From assembly GCA_019114745.1 (NCBI GenBank), contig DXEY01000172.1, positions 1-34,743 on the forward strand: a stretch of 34,743 nucleotides of DNA, read 5' to 3'. The first letter of the stretch is position 1, and each line of letters begins with the position of its first letter. The notes beneath the pieces are model-generated. The model did no database searches and was not told the origin of the DNA. It saw only the letters and a program-made list of their open reading frames with translations. The position numbers were made by a program, and so were the translations under genes. This DNA comes from Candidatus Mediterraneibacter colneyensis (lineage in GTDB: Bacteria; Bacillota; Clostridia; Lachnospirales; Lachnospiraceae). Below, piece after piece: positions 23,571-32,131 of this stretch.

Positions 23571-24921
23571 GGGGATCAATGAACGGGAGATCGTGCTGTC
23601 AGTTCTGATGGAAGTGACAGAACACGGGCAGTACAGCCATATCATCCTCCGCGACGTGCTTTCCAAGTATCAGTATCTGGAGAAGCGCGAGCGGGCGTTT
23701 ATCACCAGAGTGACAGAAGGAACTCTGGAGCACATGATCGAGATCGATTATATCCTGGATCAGTTTTCCAAAGTAAAAGTAAAGAAGATGAAGCCGGTGA
23801 TCCGCAATCTTTTAAGAAGCGCGGTATACCAGATCAAATATATGGACAGCGTGCCGGACCGCGCCGTGTGCAGCGAGTCGGTTAAACTGGCGGTGCGGAA
23901 AGGATTTTCCGGGCTGAAGGGATACGTGAACGGCGTCCTGCGCAGCGTGATCCGCGGCATTGATGATGTAAAATATCCGGAGTCCGGAATGGAACGGCTC
24001 TCCGTGATCTACTCCTGTCCGCTGTGGATCCTCAGGCTGTGGGAGAAAACTTACAGCGCAGAGGTGATCGAGACGATGCTGAAAGATTTTCAGCAGGAGA
24101 AACCGCTCACCATCCGATGCTGCCTGAACCGCACGGATCCGGAGGCGCTGAAAGAACAGCTTGAAGCGGAAGGCGTACAGGTGGAACAGCACCCATATCT
24201 CCCGTATGCGCTCAGAATTTCGGGGTATGACTATCTGGAAGATCTGAAAACATTTCGCGAAGGGCTTTTCACGGTGCAGGATATCAGTTCTATGCTGGCA
24301 GGCGAGCTGGCGGCGCCAGAGAAGGGAGCGCGGATCCTGGATGTCTGCGCGGCTCCGGGCGGGAAGTCGCTTCACCTTGCGGAAAAGCTGGAACTGGCAG
24401 GCGGGGGCACTGTGGAAGCAAGAGACCTGACGGAGTATAAGACAGAACTGATACGCGAGAATATCAGCCGTTCCGGCCTTACGAATATTACGGCGGTGTG
24501 CCGTGACGCATCGGTTTTCGATGAGACTATGGCTGAAAAAGCAGATATCGTCATTGCGGATCTGCCCTGTTCGGGGCTTGGCGTTATCGGCAAGAAGGCG
24601 GATCTGAGGTATAATTCTTCACCGGAAGGGATCGAGAGCCTGATCTGCCTGCAGCGAAAGATCCTGAGCTGCGTCCGGGCATATGTGAAGCCAGGCGGTA
24701 CGCTGGTCTACAGTACCTGTACGCTCAATGACGGGGAAAACATCGAGAATGTGCGGTGGTTTCTCCGGGAGTATCCGGAGTTTTCGCCTGCTGATATCAG
24801 AGAAGAGCTCTGTCCGCAGCTTGCGGGCAGTGTAGAGGAAAAAGGCTGTATCCAGCTCCTGCCGGGCGTACATGAGAGCGACGGATTTTTTATCGCAAAG
24901 CTGGTAAAACGGAGGAAGTAG
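23563..24921 (+). CDS. rsmB: 16S rRNA (cytosine-967-C5)-methyltransferase
   Basis: Methylates C967 of 16S rRNA. The 452 residues combine an N-terminal NusB-like RNA-binding domain (about 1-140; R-E-x-V-L-S-V-L-M-E-V and R-A-F-I-T-R-V-T-E-G-T-L) and a SAM methyltransferase domain. SAM motif I is V-C-A-A-P-G-G-K-S at about residues 263-271; the catalytic motif D-L-P-C-S-G-L-G is near 334-341 and the second Cys of this class appears in Y-S-T-C-T-L near 387. The ATG at 23563 follows a purine-rich GGAGGAAGAAGAAGG and overlaps the upstream gene by 8 bases, so translation is probably coupled. Confidence 0.95.
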   Translation: MTKGINEREIVLSVLMEVTEHGQYSHIILRDVLSKYQYLEKRERAFITRVTEGTLEHMIEIDYILDQFSKVKVKKMKPVIRNLLRSAVYQIKYMDSVPDRAVCSESVKLAVRKGFSGLKGYVNGVLRSVIRGIDDVKYPESGMERLSVIYSCPLWILRLWEKTYSAEVIETMLKDFQQEKPLTIRCCLNRTDPEALKEQLEAEGVQVEQHPYLPYALRISGYDYLEDLKTFREGLFTVQDISSMLAGELAAPEKGARILDVCAAPGGKSLHLAEKLELAGGGTVEARDLTEYKTELIRENISRSGLTNITAVCRDASVFDETMAEKADIVIADLPCSGLGVIGKKADLRYNSSPEGIESLICLQRKILSCVRAYVKPGGTLVYSTCTLNDGENIENVRWFLREYPEFSPADIREELCPQLAGSVEEKGCIQLLPGVHESDGFFIAKLVKRRK

Positions 24922-24927
24922 AGACTT

Positions 24928-25980
24928 ATGAAAAAAGATATCCGCTCCTATGGATATACAGAACTTCAGAAAGAACTGGAACATCTCGGAGAGAAAGCGT
25001 TTCGCGCCAGACAGGTGTATGAATGGCTCCACGTAAAACTCTCGGACAGTTTTGCGGAGATGACAAATCTCTCGCTGAAACTGCGGGAAAAGCTGGACGG
25101 CGAATACGAGATATTTCCGGTATCTCCCGTGGAGCGCCAGATATCCAGACTGGACGGGACAAACAAGTTTTTGTTCCGCCTGTGGGACGGAAATATGGTG
25201 GAGAGCGTTCTTATGAGATATAAACATGGAAACTCCGTCTGTATCTCATCTCAGGCGGGATGCCGGATGGGATGTGCCTTCTGTGCTTCCACGATCGGCG
25301 GACTGAAGAGAAACCTTACTGCTTCCGAGATGCTCGGGCAGATCTATCAGATCCAGAAGATCACAGGAGAACGGGTATCCAATGTGGTGGTCATGGGTAC
25401 GGGCGAACCTCTGGATAATTATGAGAATTTCGTGCAGTTCATCCGCCTTCTGACGGATGAACACGGTCTTCATATCAGCCAGAGAAATGTGACCGTATCC
25501 ACCTGCGGCATCGTACCGAATATGCTGCGGCTGGCGGAAGAGGGCTTCCAGATCACACTGGCACTTTCCCTTCACGGCTCGACCCAGGAAAAGCGGAGAA
25601 AGCTGATGCCCGTTGCAAATAAATATGACCTGGAAGAAGTGCTTGCCGCCTGCGATACTTATTTTGAAAAGACTGGGCGCAGGGTGACTTTCGAGTACAG
25701 CCTGGTCCACGGGGTGAATGACAGGGAGGAGGATGCCCGGGAACTGGCGGCGATCCTCAGGCCCAGAAACTGCCATCTGAACCTGATCCCGGTGAACCCG
25801 GTAAAAGAACGTGATTTTGTACGCCCGAGCAGGGAAAATGCCCTGAATTTCAAAAATAAACTTGAAAAAAGTGGAATAAATGTTACTATAAGAAGGGAAA
25901 TGGGCTCTGACATCGACGGGGCCTGTGGACAGCTCAGACGCCGTTATGCGGAGGAAGAGAAGATCGTGGACGAGATATAA
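24928..25980 (+). CDS. rlmN: Dual-specificity 23S rRNA / tRNA adenine-C2 methyltransferase RlmN
   Basis: Radical SAM enzyme that methylates C2 of A2503 in 23S rRNA and A37 of some tRNAs. The 350 residues show the radical SAM cluster C112-x3-C116-x2-C119 in A-G-C-R-M-G-C-A-F-C-A, G-E-P-L-D-N-Y motif near 153-159, and the catalytic Cys near 336 in D-I-D-G-A-C-G-Q-L. The ATG at 24928 is 6 bases after rsmB; a GGAGG lies at the rsmB end. Loss of the homologous activity affects linezolid susceptibility in other species; no such mutation is implied here. It overlaps none of its neighbours. Confidence 0.96.
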   Translation: MKKDIRSYGYTELQKELEHLGEKAFRARQVYEWLHVKLSDSFAEMTNLSLKLREKLDGEYEIFPVSPVERQISRLDGTNKFLFRLWDGNMVESVLMRYKHGNSVCISSQAGCRMGCAFCASTIGGLKRNLTASEMLGQIYQIQKITGERVSNVVVMGTGEPLDNYENFVQFIRLLTDEHGLHISQRNVTVSTCGIVPNMLRLAEEGFQITLALSLHGSTQEKRRKLMPVANKYDLEEVLAACDTYFEKTGRRVTFEYSLVHGVNDREEDARELAAILRPRNCHLNLIPVNPVKERDFVRPSRENALNFKNKLEKSGINVTIRREMGSDIDGACGQLRRRYAEEEKIVDEI

Positions 25981-25990
25981 GGAGACAGAT

Positions 25991-26734
25991 ATGAGGACAT
26001 TTTCGATTACAGATGTAGGCATGGTACGGCAGGTGAATCAGGATTATGTCTATACGACGGATAAACCGCTGGGTATCCTCCGGAATCTTTTCGTAGTCGC
26101 AGACGGTATGGGCGGACATCAGGCGGGAGATTATGCTTCCAAATACACGGTTGAGGTATTGCAGAGGGAATTGAAGATGAGCGAGGGCGAGGATGTGGAG
26201 AAATGTCTGGTCAGCGCAATCAAGACAGCAAACCGTGAGATCATTAAGGAAGCGTCCCGTGATGAGCATCTGAAGGGAATGGGAACAACGGTAGTGGCGG
26301 CAACGATCATGAATCAGATGATGTACTTCGCCAACGTGGGAGACAGCCGTCTGTATCTGATCAACCAGGGGATACAGCAGCTTACGAAAGACCATTCTCT
26401 TGTGGAGGAGATGGTACGGCTCGGGGGCATTAAGCCGGAAGAAGCCAAACACCATCCGGACAAGAATATTATTACAAGGGCCATTGGCGCGAAAGCGGAT
26501 GTAGACGTTGACTTTTACGAGCACCGCCTGAAACGGGGAGACATCATACTGATGTGTACAGACGGGCTGAGCAATATGGTAGAAGATGAAGAACTGTTCC
26601 ATATTGTTCAGGGCGGAAGAGACATTGTAGAATCCGGCCAGGCTCTGGTAGAGGCTGCAAAAGAAAACGGCGGTACTGACAATATAGGGGTTGTCCTGGT
26701 GGAACCGTTCGCAGATGAGGTGAGTGTATTATGA
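25991..26734 (+). CDS. prpC: PP2C-type Ser/Thr phosphatase (Stp/PrpC)
   Basis: Manganese-dependent phosphatase that reverses the action of the adjacent PASTA kinase. The 247 residues carry D-V-G-x-V-R-Q-V-N-Q-D-Y near the start, the metal-binding V-A-D-G-M-G-G-H-Q-A-G at about residues 37-47, G-T-T-V-V-A-A, G-D-S-R-L-Y-L-I near 120 and the late G-G-T-D-N-I-G motif. ATG 25991 follows AGGAGACA by 4-5 bases; the earlier in-frame ATG at 25925 lies within rlmN. The stop codon overlaps the kinase start (ATGA at 26731-26734), so both are made from one coupled message. Confidence 0.95.
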   Translation: MRTFSITDVGMVRQVNQDYVYTTDKPLGILRNLFVVADGMGGHQAGDYASKYTVEVLQRELKMSEGEDVEKCLVSAIKTANREIIKEASRDEHLKGMGTTVVAATIMNQMMYFANVGDSRLYLINQGIQQLTKDHSLVEEMVRLGGIKPEEAKHHPDKNIITRAIGAKADVDVDFYEHRLKRGDIILMCTDGLSNMVEDEELFHIVQGGRDIVESGQALVEAAKENGGTDNIGVVLVEPFADEVSVL

Positions 26735-28770
26735 TCAAAGAAGGAGTAGTTTTAGGGAGAAGATATGAGATACTGGGACGCATCGGTTCCGGCGGAATGG
26801 CTGATGTCTACAAAGGGAAAGACCATAAGCTGAACCGCTATGTGGCGATCAAGGTGCTGAAAAGCGATTACCGGTCGGACCAGGTATTTATCAAGAAGTT
26901 TTTGAGTGAGGCGCAGGCGGCAGCAGGCCTGATGCACCCGAATGTGGTCAACGTCTATGACGTAGGACAGGACCGCGGGCTGTATTATATGGTCATGGAG
27001 CTGGTAGAAGGCATCACTCTCAAGGATTATATAGAGAAAAAAGGCAGGATATCCCCAAAGGAAGCCGTAAGCATCTCGATCCAGATGGTGACAGGGCTTC
27101 AGGCGGCGCATAACCATCACATTATCCACAGGGATATCAAACCTCAGAATATTATTATCTCCAAGGACGGCAAGGTGAAGGTGACGGACTTCGGGATCGC
27201 GCGTGCGACAACGTCTACCCAGACGATCAGTACAAGCGTGATGGGATCTGTCCATTATACATCGCCCGAGCAGGCGCGGGGCGGCGTTGTAGATCAGAAG
27301 AGCGATATCTATTCCATCGGTATCACGATGTACGAGATGGTGACCGGACACGTGCCGTTTGACGGGGATTCCACTGTCTCGGTGGCGCTTAAGCATCTTC
27401 AGGAAGAGATCGCATCCCCTGCGGAAGAAGTGGAAGATCTTCCGTACAGCCTGGAATGCATCATTATGAAATGTACGCAGAAGAATCCGGCAGCCCGCTA
27501 TCATGACTGCGCATCCCTTCTCGTGGATCTGAAGCGCTCTCTGGTAGATCCCGACGGTGATTTTGTATTTGCCGGGGCGGCAGGAAATTCTGACCGTACT
27601 GTCGTTATGTCCACGGAAGAGCTGGAGCAGGTTCAGGGACGCGGATACAGCGATGATGACGATTACGATGACGATGACGACGAAGAATATGACGATGACT
27701 ATGACGATGATGACAACGACCGGTATAATGACCGCAGGCGCAGAAAGAAGAACAATGTAAATCCTGATACGAAGCGGATCATGAAGATCCTTATGATCGT
27801 TGCAGGCGTAGTTGTGGCACTGCTCATCCTGTTCCTGGTGGGGAATGCGGCAGGGTTCTTCAATGGCCCGGGCCTGACCCGGCAGGAAGAAGAGGTGGCT
27901 ACAGTACCGGATCTCAGGGGAATGACGGAAGAGAAAGCCAGAAAGGCGCTTGAAGGAACGAACCTTGGAATGAAAGTTGTAGGCGACCCGCAGCCGTCCA
28001 ATCAGTATGAGGAAGGCGAGATCATGAGCCAGGATCCGGCTCCGGATACAGAGGTCGCGCTGAACACGACTATTGAAGTTGTATTGAGCAGCGGAGAAGA
28101 GGCAAAGACTGTACAGGTGCCGAACGTGGTCGACCGTTCGGAAGCAGACGCAGAGCGTACGCTTCAGGCGGCAAACCTGACTGTTGTACACGGCGAGGCA
28201 CAGTTCAGTGACGATATCGCAGAGGGCAATGTAATATCCAGCAGTCCGGCTGCGGGAACAGAAGTGGAAGAGGGTACGGAAGTGACCATCGTGATCAGTC
28301 TCGGGGCTGAGCCCGCTACAGTGCCTGATCTGAGAGGAAAATCTGCTTCTGCGGCTGAGGCGGCGCTGTCAGATGCGGGACTCAACGGAAGCGCCAGTGA
28401 GGAGTACAGCGACAGTGTGGCGGCTGGAAATGTTATCTCACAGAGCATAGACCCGGGCAAGAAAGTTGATAAAGGGACAACGGTCTCATATGTAGTGAGC
28501 CGCGGACCGGAGACGAAATATGCCACAGTGCCGAACCTGATCGGAAAAACGGAGTCGGAAGCGCGGCAGGCGCTCAGAGACGCCGGCTTAAGTGTGGGAG
28601 AAGTAAATGACGACTATGTCAGCTCTGACAATGTAAACCGTGTGGTCGACCAGTCGATAAGCGCAGGTACCTCTGTGGAGGAGGGTACTTCTGTCAGCTT
28701 TACAGTGAACCTGGGATCGGAACCGGATTCAGGCGGATCGGGAGAGAATGGCGGCAACAGTTCACAGTAG
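26731..28770 (+). CDS. prkC: PASTA-domain Ser/Thr protein kinase (PrkC/Stk1)
   Basis: Membrane kinase that senses cell-wall fragments and controls growth and cell-wall metabolism. The 679 residues carry a Hanks-type kinase domain (about 12-275): G-S-G-G-M-A-D-V-Y-K, V-A-I-K-V-L, H-R-D-I-K-P-Q-N at about 132-139, D-F-G-I-A-R and S-P-E-Q-A-R. A very acidic run of Asp, Glu and Tyr covers about 308-331, a basic patch follows (R-R-R-R-K-K), then a membrane helix (about 353-375). Four PASTA repeats (each about 65-70 residues) fill about 388-665; all begin with V-P-D/N-L-like blocks. Other Firmicutes have two to five PASTA copies. Confidence 0.96.
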   Translation: MIKEGVVLGRRYEILGRIGSGGMADVYKGKDHKLNRYVAIKVLKSDYRSDQVFIKKFLSEAQAAAGLMHPNVVNVYDVGQDRGLYYMVMELVEGITLKDYIEKKGRISPKEAVSISIQMVTGLQAAHNHHIIHRDIKPQNIIISKDGKVKVTDFGIARATTSTQTISTSVMGSVHYTSPEQARGGVVDQKSDIYSIGITMYEMVTGHVPFDGDSTVSVALKHLQEEIASPAEEVEDLPYSLECIIMKCTQKNPAARYHDCASLLVDLKRSLVDPDGDFVFAGAAGNSDRTVVMSTEELEQVQGRGYSDDDDYDDDDDEEYDDDYDDDDNDRYNDRRRRKKNNVNPDTKRIMKILMIVAGVVVALLILFLVGNAAGFFNGPGLTRQEEEVATVPDLRGMTEEKARKALEGTNLGMKVVGDPQPSNQYEEGEIMSQDPAPDTEVALNTTIEVVLSSGEEAKTVQVPNVVDRSEADAERTLQAANLTVVHGEAQFSDDIAEGNVISSSPAAGTEVEEGTEVTIVISLGAEPATVPDLRGKSASAAEAALSDAGLNGSASEEYSDSVAAGNVISQSIDPGKKVDKGTTVSYVVSRGPETKYATVPNLIGKTESEARQALRDAGLSVGEVNDDYVSSDNVNRVVDQSISAGTSVEEGTSVSFTVNLGSEPDSGGSGENGGNSSQ

Positions 28771-28800
28771 GGACGGACGCCCGAAGGACAAAATAGTTAT

Positions 28801-29679
28801 ATGCAGGGAAAAATTGTAAAAGGTATTGCCGGATTCTACTACGTTCACGTGGTAGAATCCGGTGTTTATGAGTGTAAGGCAAAAGGAATCTTCCGCAAAG
28901 ACGGGATCAGACCTCTGGTCGGCGACAACGTGGAAATTGAAGTTCTGGATGAAAAAGATATGGAGGGCAGCATCAGGGATATTCTTCCGAGGAAGAACGA
29001 ACTGGTGCGTCCGGCAGTGGCAAATATTGACCAGGCGCTGGTCGTGTTTGCGGTGACAAAGCCGAAGCCGCATTTTAATCTTTTAGACCGTTTTCTGGTT
29101 ATGATGGAGAGCAAAGAGATCCCGGCGGTCCTCTGCTTTAATAAGACGGATATCGGGAACGACCCCGACATTGCGGAGTTAAAAGAAATCTATGAGAGCT
29201 GCGGATATCCGCTCATTTTTACAAGTGCAAAGGAAGAAGAAAACATCGGGGCTCTCAGAGAGATCCTGAAAGGTAAGACAACTGCTGTCGCAGGGCCGTC
29301 CGGCGTGGGCAAATCCTCGCTGATCAATCTCCTCCAGTCGGATGTGAAGATGGAGACCGGCGGTATCAGCAGGAAGATCGGGCGCGGAAAACATACGACA
29401 AGGCATTCGGAACTGCTCGTGACAGGAGAGGATTCCTACATTATGGATACCCCGGGATTCAGTTCCCTTTATCTTGGAGACATGGAGAAAGAATCTCTGA
29501 AATACTGCTTCCCGGAATTTAACGCGTATGAAGGCAGATGCCGGTTCCACGGATGCGACCACGTCCATGAGCCGGACTGCGCAGTGAAGCAGGCGGTTGA
29601 AGAGGGAAAGGTACACAGAAAACGGTATGAGGATTATCTGAGCATGTACCGTGAGCTGCAGGAAAGGAAAAGGTATTAG
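28801..29679 (+). CDS. rsgA: Ribosome small subunit-dependent GTPase A
   Basis: Circularly permuted GTPase that helps mature the 30S subunit. The 292 residues contain an OB-fold domain (1 to about 70, M-Q-G-K-I-V-K-G-I-A-G-F-Y-Y-V), then the permuted G-motifs G4 N-K-T-D (about 115), G1 G-P-S-G-V-G-K-S-S (about 165-173), G2 T-T-R-H and G3 D-T-P-G-F (about 217-221), and a C-terminal zinc knuckle with C-R-F-H-G-C-D-H. The ribosome site is a modest AAGGAC 13 bases before the ATG. A 34-base near-perfect palindrome lies in codons 10-21 (reported separately). Confidence 0.95.
   Translation: MQGKIVKGIAGFYYVHVVESGVYECKAKGIFRKDGIRPLVGDNVEIEVLDEKDMEGSIRDILPRKNELVRPAVANIDQALVVFAVTKPKPHFNLLDRFLVMMESKEIPAVLCFNKTDIGNDPDIAELKEIYESCGYPLIFTSAKEEENIGALREILKGKTTAVAGPSGVGKSSLINLLQSDVKMETGGISRKIGRGKHTTRHSELLVTGEDSYIMDTPGFSSLYLGDMEKESLKYCFPEFNAYEGRCRFHGCDHVHEPDCAVKQAVEEGKVHRKRYEDYLSMYRELQERKRY
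28829..28862 (+). repeat. 34-nt near-perfect palindrome inside the start of rsgA
   Basis: The left arm CCGGATTCTACTACGT and the right arm ACGTGGTAGAATCCGG are complementary over 16 bases with one G-U pair, with only TC at the centre. It begins 28 bases after the rsgA ATG and would form a long hairpin in the message. Confidence 0.9.
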
Positions 29680-29683
29680 AAGA

Positions 29684-30346
29684 ATGAAAAATATTCTTGC
29701 GCCGTCTATACTCTCGGCGGATTTTAAAGTGCTGGGCGATCAGATCTGCCGGACAGAGCAGTCGGGAGCCCGGTATATCCATTTTGACGTGATGGACGGC
29801 ATCTTCGTCCCCAGCATTTCTTTTGGCATGCCGGTGCTCTCGTCTATAAAAGGGCTGACAGAGCAGGTGCTGGACGTACACCTGATGGTAACTGAGCCGG
29901 TGCGCTATGTGGAAGAGTTTGCAAAATGCGGAGCTGATATCATCACAGTACATCTGGAGGCGTGCGAAGACCTCTCTGCCACCATTGACGCCATTCACCG
30001 GTGCGGGGCAAAGGCGGGAGTGTCGGTCAAACCGAAAACTCCGGTAGAGGAGCTCGCGCCTTATCTGGATCAGGCGGAGATGTTCCTTGTCATGAGCGTG
30101 GAACCGGGGTTTGGAGGTCAGGAGTTCATACCGGAGTCTCTGGAACGGATCCGGTCGCTCAGGTCGATGCTCGATGAGCGGGGACTGGAAAAGGATATCG
30201 AAGTGGATGGAGGCATCTACCACAGCAATGTGGCGGAGGTGCTGAGAGCCGGAGCGAATGTGATCGTGTCGGGCTCGGGCGTTTATAAAGGAAACATTGA
30301 AGATAACACACAGAGATTCATGGAGATATTAAAAAGCTATGAGTAA
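29684..30346 (+). CDS. rpe: Ribulose-phosphate 3-epimerase
   Basis: Converts ribulose 5-phosphate to xylulose 5-phosphate in the pentose phosphate pathway. The 220 residues form a TIM barrel with the markers A-P-S-I-L-S-A-D-F near the start, H-F-D-V-M-D-G-I-F-V-P-S-I-S-F-G at about 34-49, H-L-M-V-T-E-P, S-V-E-P-G-F-G-G-Q-E-F near 139-149 and V-D-G-G-I at about 174-178. The ATG at 29684 follows the rsgA stop by 4 bases; the ATG at 29651 is inside rsgA and was not chosen. The 3' end overlaps thiN by 8 bases. rpiB, the partner isomerase, is at 6806. Confidence 0.95.
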   Translation: MKNILAPSILSADFKVLGDQICRTEQSGARYIHFDVMDGIFVPSISFGMPVLSSIKGLTEQVLDVHLMVTEPVRYVEEFAKCGADIITVHLEACEDLSATIDAIHRCGAKAGVSVKPKTPVEELAPYLDQAEMFLVMSVEPGFGGQEFIPESLERIRSLRSMLDERGLEKDIEVDGGIYHSNVAEVLRAGANVIVSGSGVYKGNIEDNTQRFMEILKSYE

Positions 30347-30992
30347 GAGAACAGTGATCGTAAGCGGAGGCATGCTCGAAGAGGAGTTTGCGCTTCCAAT
30401 ACTTCAGAGTGAAGAGACGGAATTTGTCATTGGTGTGGACAAAGGGCTTGAGTTTCTCTATAAACACGGGATCAAGCCGGACTATATCGTCGGGGATTTT
30501 GACAGTGTTTCACCGGAGCTGGTGAGCTATTACAGGAAAGAGATGAATGTCCCCATCCGTGAGTTTAATCCGGTGAAAGATGCGTCTGACACGGAGATCG
30601 CCCTCAGGCTCTGTCTGGGGCTCAACCGGAAACAGATCTGGATCCTCGGAGGAACCGGGAACAGGATCGACCACCTGTGGGCGAATGTACAGTGCCTGCA
30701 GATCGCGCTGGCGGCGGGAGCCGATGCCAGGATCATCGACAGCCATAACCAGATCCGTCTGATCGACAAAGAAGTGACATTGAAAAAGTCTGAGGCATTC
30801 GGCCCATATTTTTCACTTTTCCCATTGGAGCTTCCGGTCGATGAGCTGAGTATCAGAGGGGCAAAGTATCCGCTTCAGAAGCATTTTCTCAAGCCCAGCG
30901 ACAGCCTGTGTGTCAGCAACGAATTTGCTGCGGATGAGGTGACGATCTCATTTTTGTACGGCAAGGTGATCCTGATGGAGACGAGAGATTGA
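30339..30992 (+). CDS. thiN: Thiamine diphosphokinase
   Basis: Transfers diphosphate from ATP to thiamine, giving the cofactor thiamine diphosphate used by transketolase and by pyruvate:ferredoxin oxidoreductase. The 217 residues show S-G-G near the start, G-V-D-K-G-L-E-F, P-D-Y-I-V-G-D-F-D-S-V at about 47-57, D-A-S-D-T-E-I-A-L near 80 and G-G-T-G-N-R-I-D-H at about 104-112, all typical. It overlaps rpe by 8 bases, which fits the conserved rsgA-rpe-thiN order in Firmicutes. No TPP riboswitch sequence was seen upstream, so it is probably constitutive with its operon. Confidence 0.94.
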   Translation: MSKRTVIVSGGMLEEEFALPILQSEETEFVIGVDKGLEFLYKHGIKPDYIVGDFDSVSPELVSYYRKEMNVPIREFNPVKDASDTEIALRLCLGLNRKQIWILGGTGNRIDHLWANVQCLQIALAAGADARIIDSHNQIRLIDKEVTLKKSEAFGPYFSLFPLELPVDELSIRGAKYPLQKHFLKPSDSLCVSNEFAADEVTISFLYGKVILMETRD

Positions 30993-31022
30993 TACGATAT
31001 TAGATAAGGAGATAGAAAGACG

Positions 31023-32120
31023 ATGAAATTAGGAATCGTAGGACTTCCGAATGTAGGAAAGAGTACCCTGTTTAATTCACTTACGAAAGCGGGGGCAGAA
31101 TCAGCGAATTACCCGTTCTGTACTATTGACCCGAATGTGGGAGTGGTGACAGTGCCGGACGAGAGGCTGAACGTGCTGGGAGAGATGTACCACACGAAAA
31201 AGATCATCCCTGCAGCGATCGAATTTGTGGACATCGCAGGGCTGGTAAAAGGAGCGTCAAAAGGAGAAGGACTGGGAAACCAGTTTCTCGCCAACATCCG
31301 TGAGGTGGACGCTATCGTCCATGTGGTGCGGTGCTTTGAAAATACGAATATCGTCCATGTAGACGGGAGCATCGATCCGCTCCGCGACATCGAGACGATC
31401 AATCTGGAGCTGATCTTTTCCGATCTGGAAATGCTGGAGCGGAGGATCGCCAGGACAGTGAAACTCTCGCGCAATGATAAGACGGCTGCAAAAGAGCTGG
31501 ATCTTCTGAACAGGATCAAAGCGCATCTGGAGGAGAATAAGCTGGCGAAAAGCTTTGTCACAGACGACGAGGACGAGCAGGCGTGGATGGCAGGATATAA
31601 CCTGCTGACAGCAAAGCCGGTGATCTTTGCGGCAAATGTCTCCGAGGACGACCTCGCAGACGACGGGGCGTCCAATGAAGGCGTGCAGGCAGTGCGCAGA
31701 TATGCCGGACAGGAAGAGTGCGAAGTGTTCGTTGTGTGTGCGGAGATCGAAGAAGAAATCTCCCAGCTTGACGATGATGAGAAGAAGATGTTCCTCGATG
31801 ACCTGGGATTAAAAGAATCCGGTCTGGAGAAACTGATCCGCGCAAGCTATCATCTTCTCGGACTGATCAGCTATCTGACTGCCGGTGAGCCGGAAGTGCG
31901 CGCGTGGACGATCACAAAAGGCACGAAAGCGCCCCAGGCAGCAGGTAAGATCCACTCGGATTTTGAGCGCGGTTTTATCCGCGCCGAGGTTGTCAGCTAT
32001 GACGACCTTATGGCGTGCGGCTCCCATACAGCAGCAAAAGAAAAAGGACTGATCCGTCTTGAGGGAAAAGACTATGTAGTACAGGACGGCGATATTATGC
32101 TGTTTAGATTTAACGTTTAA
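31023..32120 (+). CDS. ychF: Redox-regulated ATPase YchF (OLA1 family)
   Basis: Universally conserved Obg-type ATPase that binds the ribosome. The 365 residues are close to the standard 363-366. G1 is G-L-P-N-V-G-K-S-T-L at about residues 6-15, G3 D-I-A-G-L-V-K-G-A near 70, and the fourth motif N-V-S-E replaces the N-K-x-D of GTPases, which explains the ATP preference. A TGS domain (about 280-360) ends the protein with D-Y-V-V-Q-D-G-D-I-M-L-F-R-F-N-V. A GATAAGGAGATAG site precedes the ATG by about 8 bases. The gene follows thiN by 30 bases and precedes lgt by 11. Confidence 0.97.
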   Translation: MKLGIVGLPNVGKSTLFNSLTKAGAESANYPFCTIDPNVGVVTVPDERLNVLGEMYHTKKIIPAAIEFVDIAGLVKGASKGEGLGNQFLANIREVDAIVHVVRCFENTNIVHVDGSIDPLRDIETINLELIFSDLEMLERRIARTVKLSRNDKTAAKELDLLNRIKAHLEENKLAKSFVTDDEDEQAWMAGYNLLTAKPVIFAANVSEDDLADDGASNEGVQAVRRYAGQEECEVFVVCAEIEEEISQLDDDEKKMFLDDLGLKESGLEKLIRASYHLLGLISYLTAGEPEVRAWTITKGTKAPQAAGKIHSDFERGFIRAEVVSYDDLMACGSHTAAKEKGLIRLEGKDYVVQDGDIMLFRFNV

Positions 32121-32131
32121 GGAGTATTGAC

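Noticed and set aside
26752..28191. 479-codon minus-strand open frame opposite the PASTA kinase
   Set aside because: It mirrors the kinase, including the Asp-run, which becomes an Ile/Val low-complexity run. No ribosome binding site or motif supports it.
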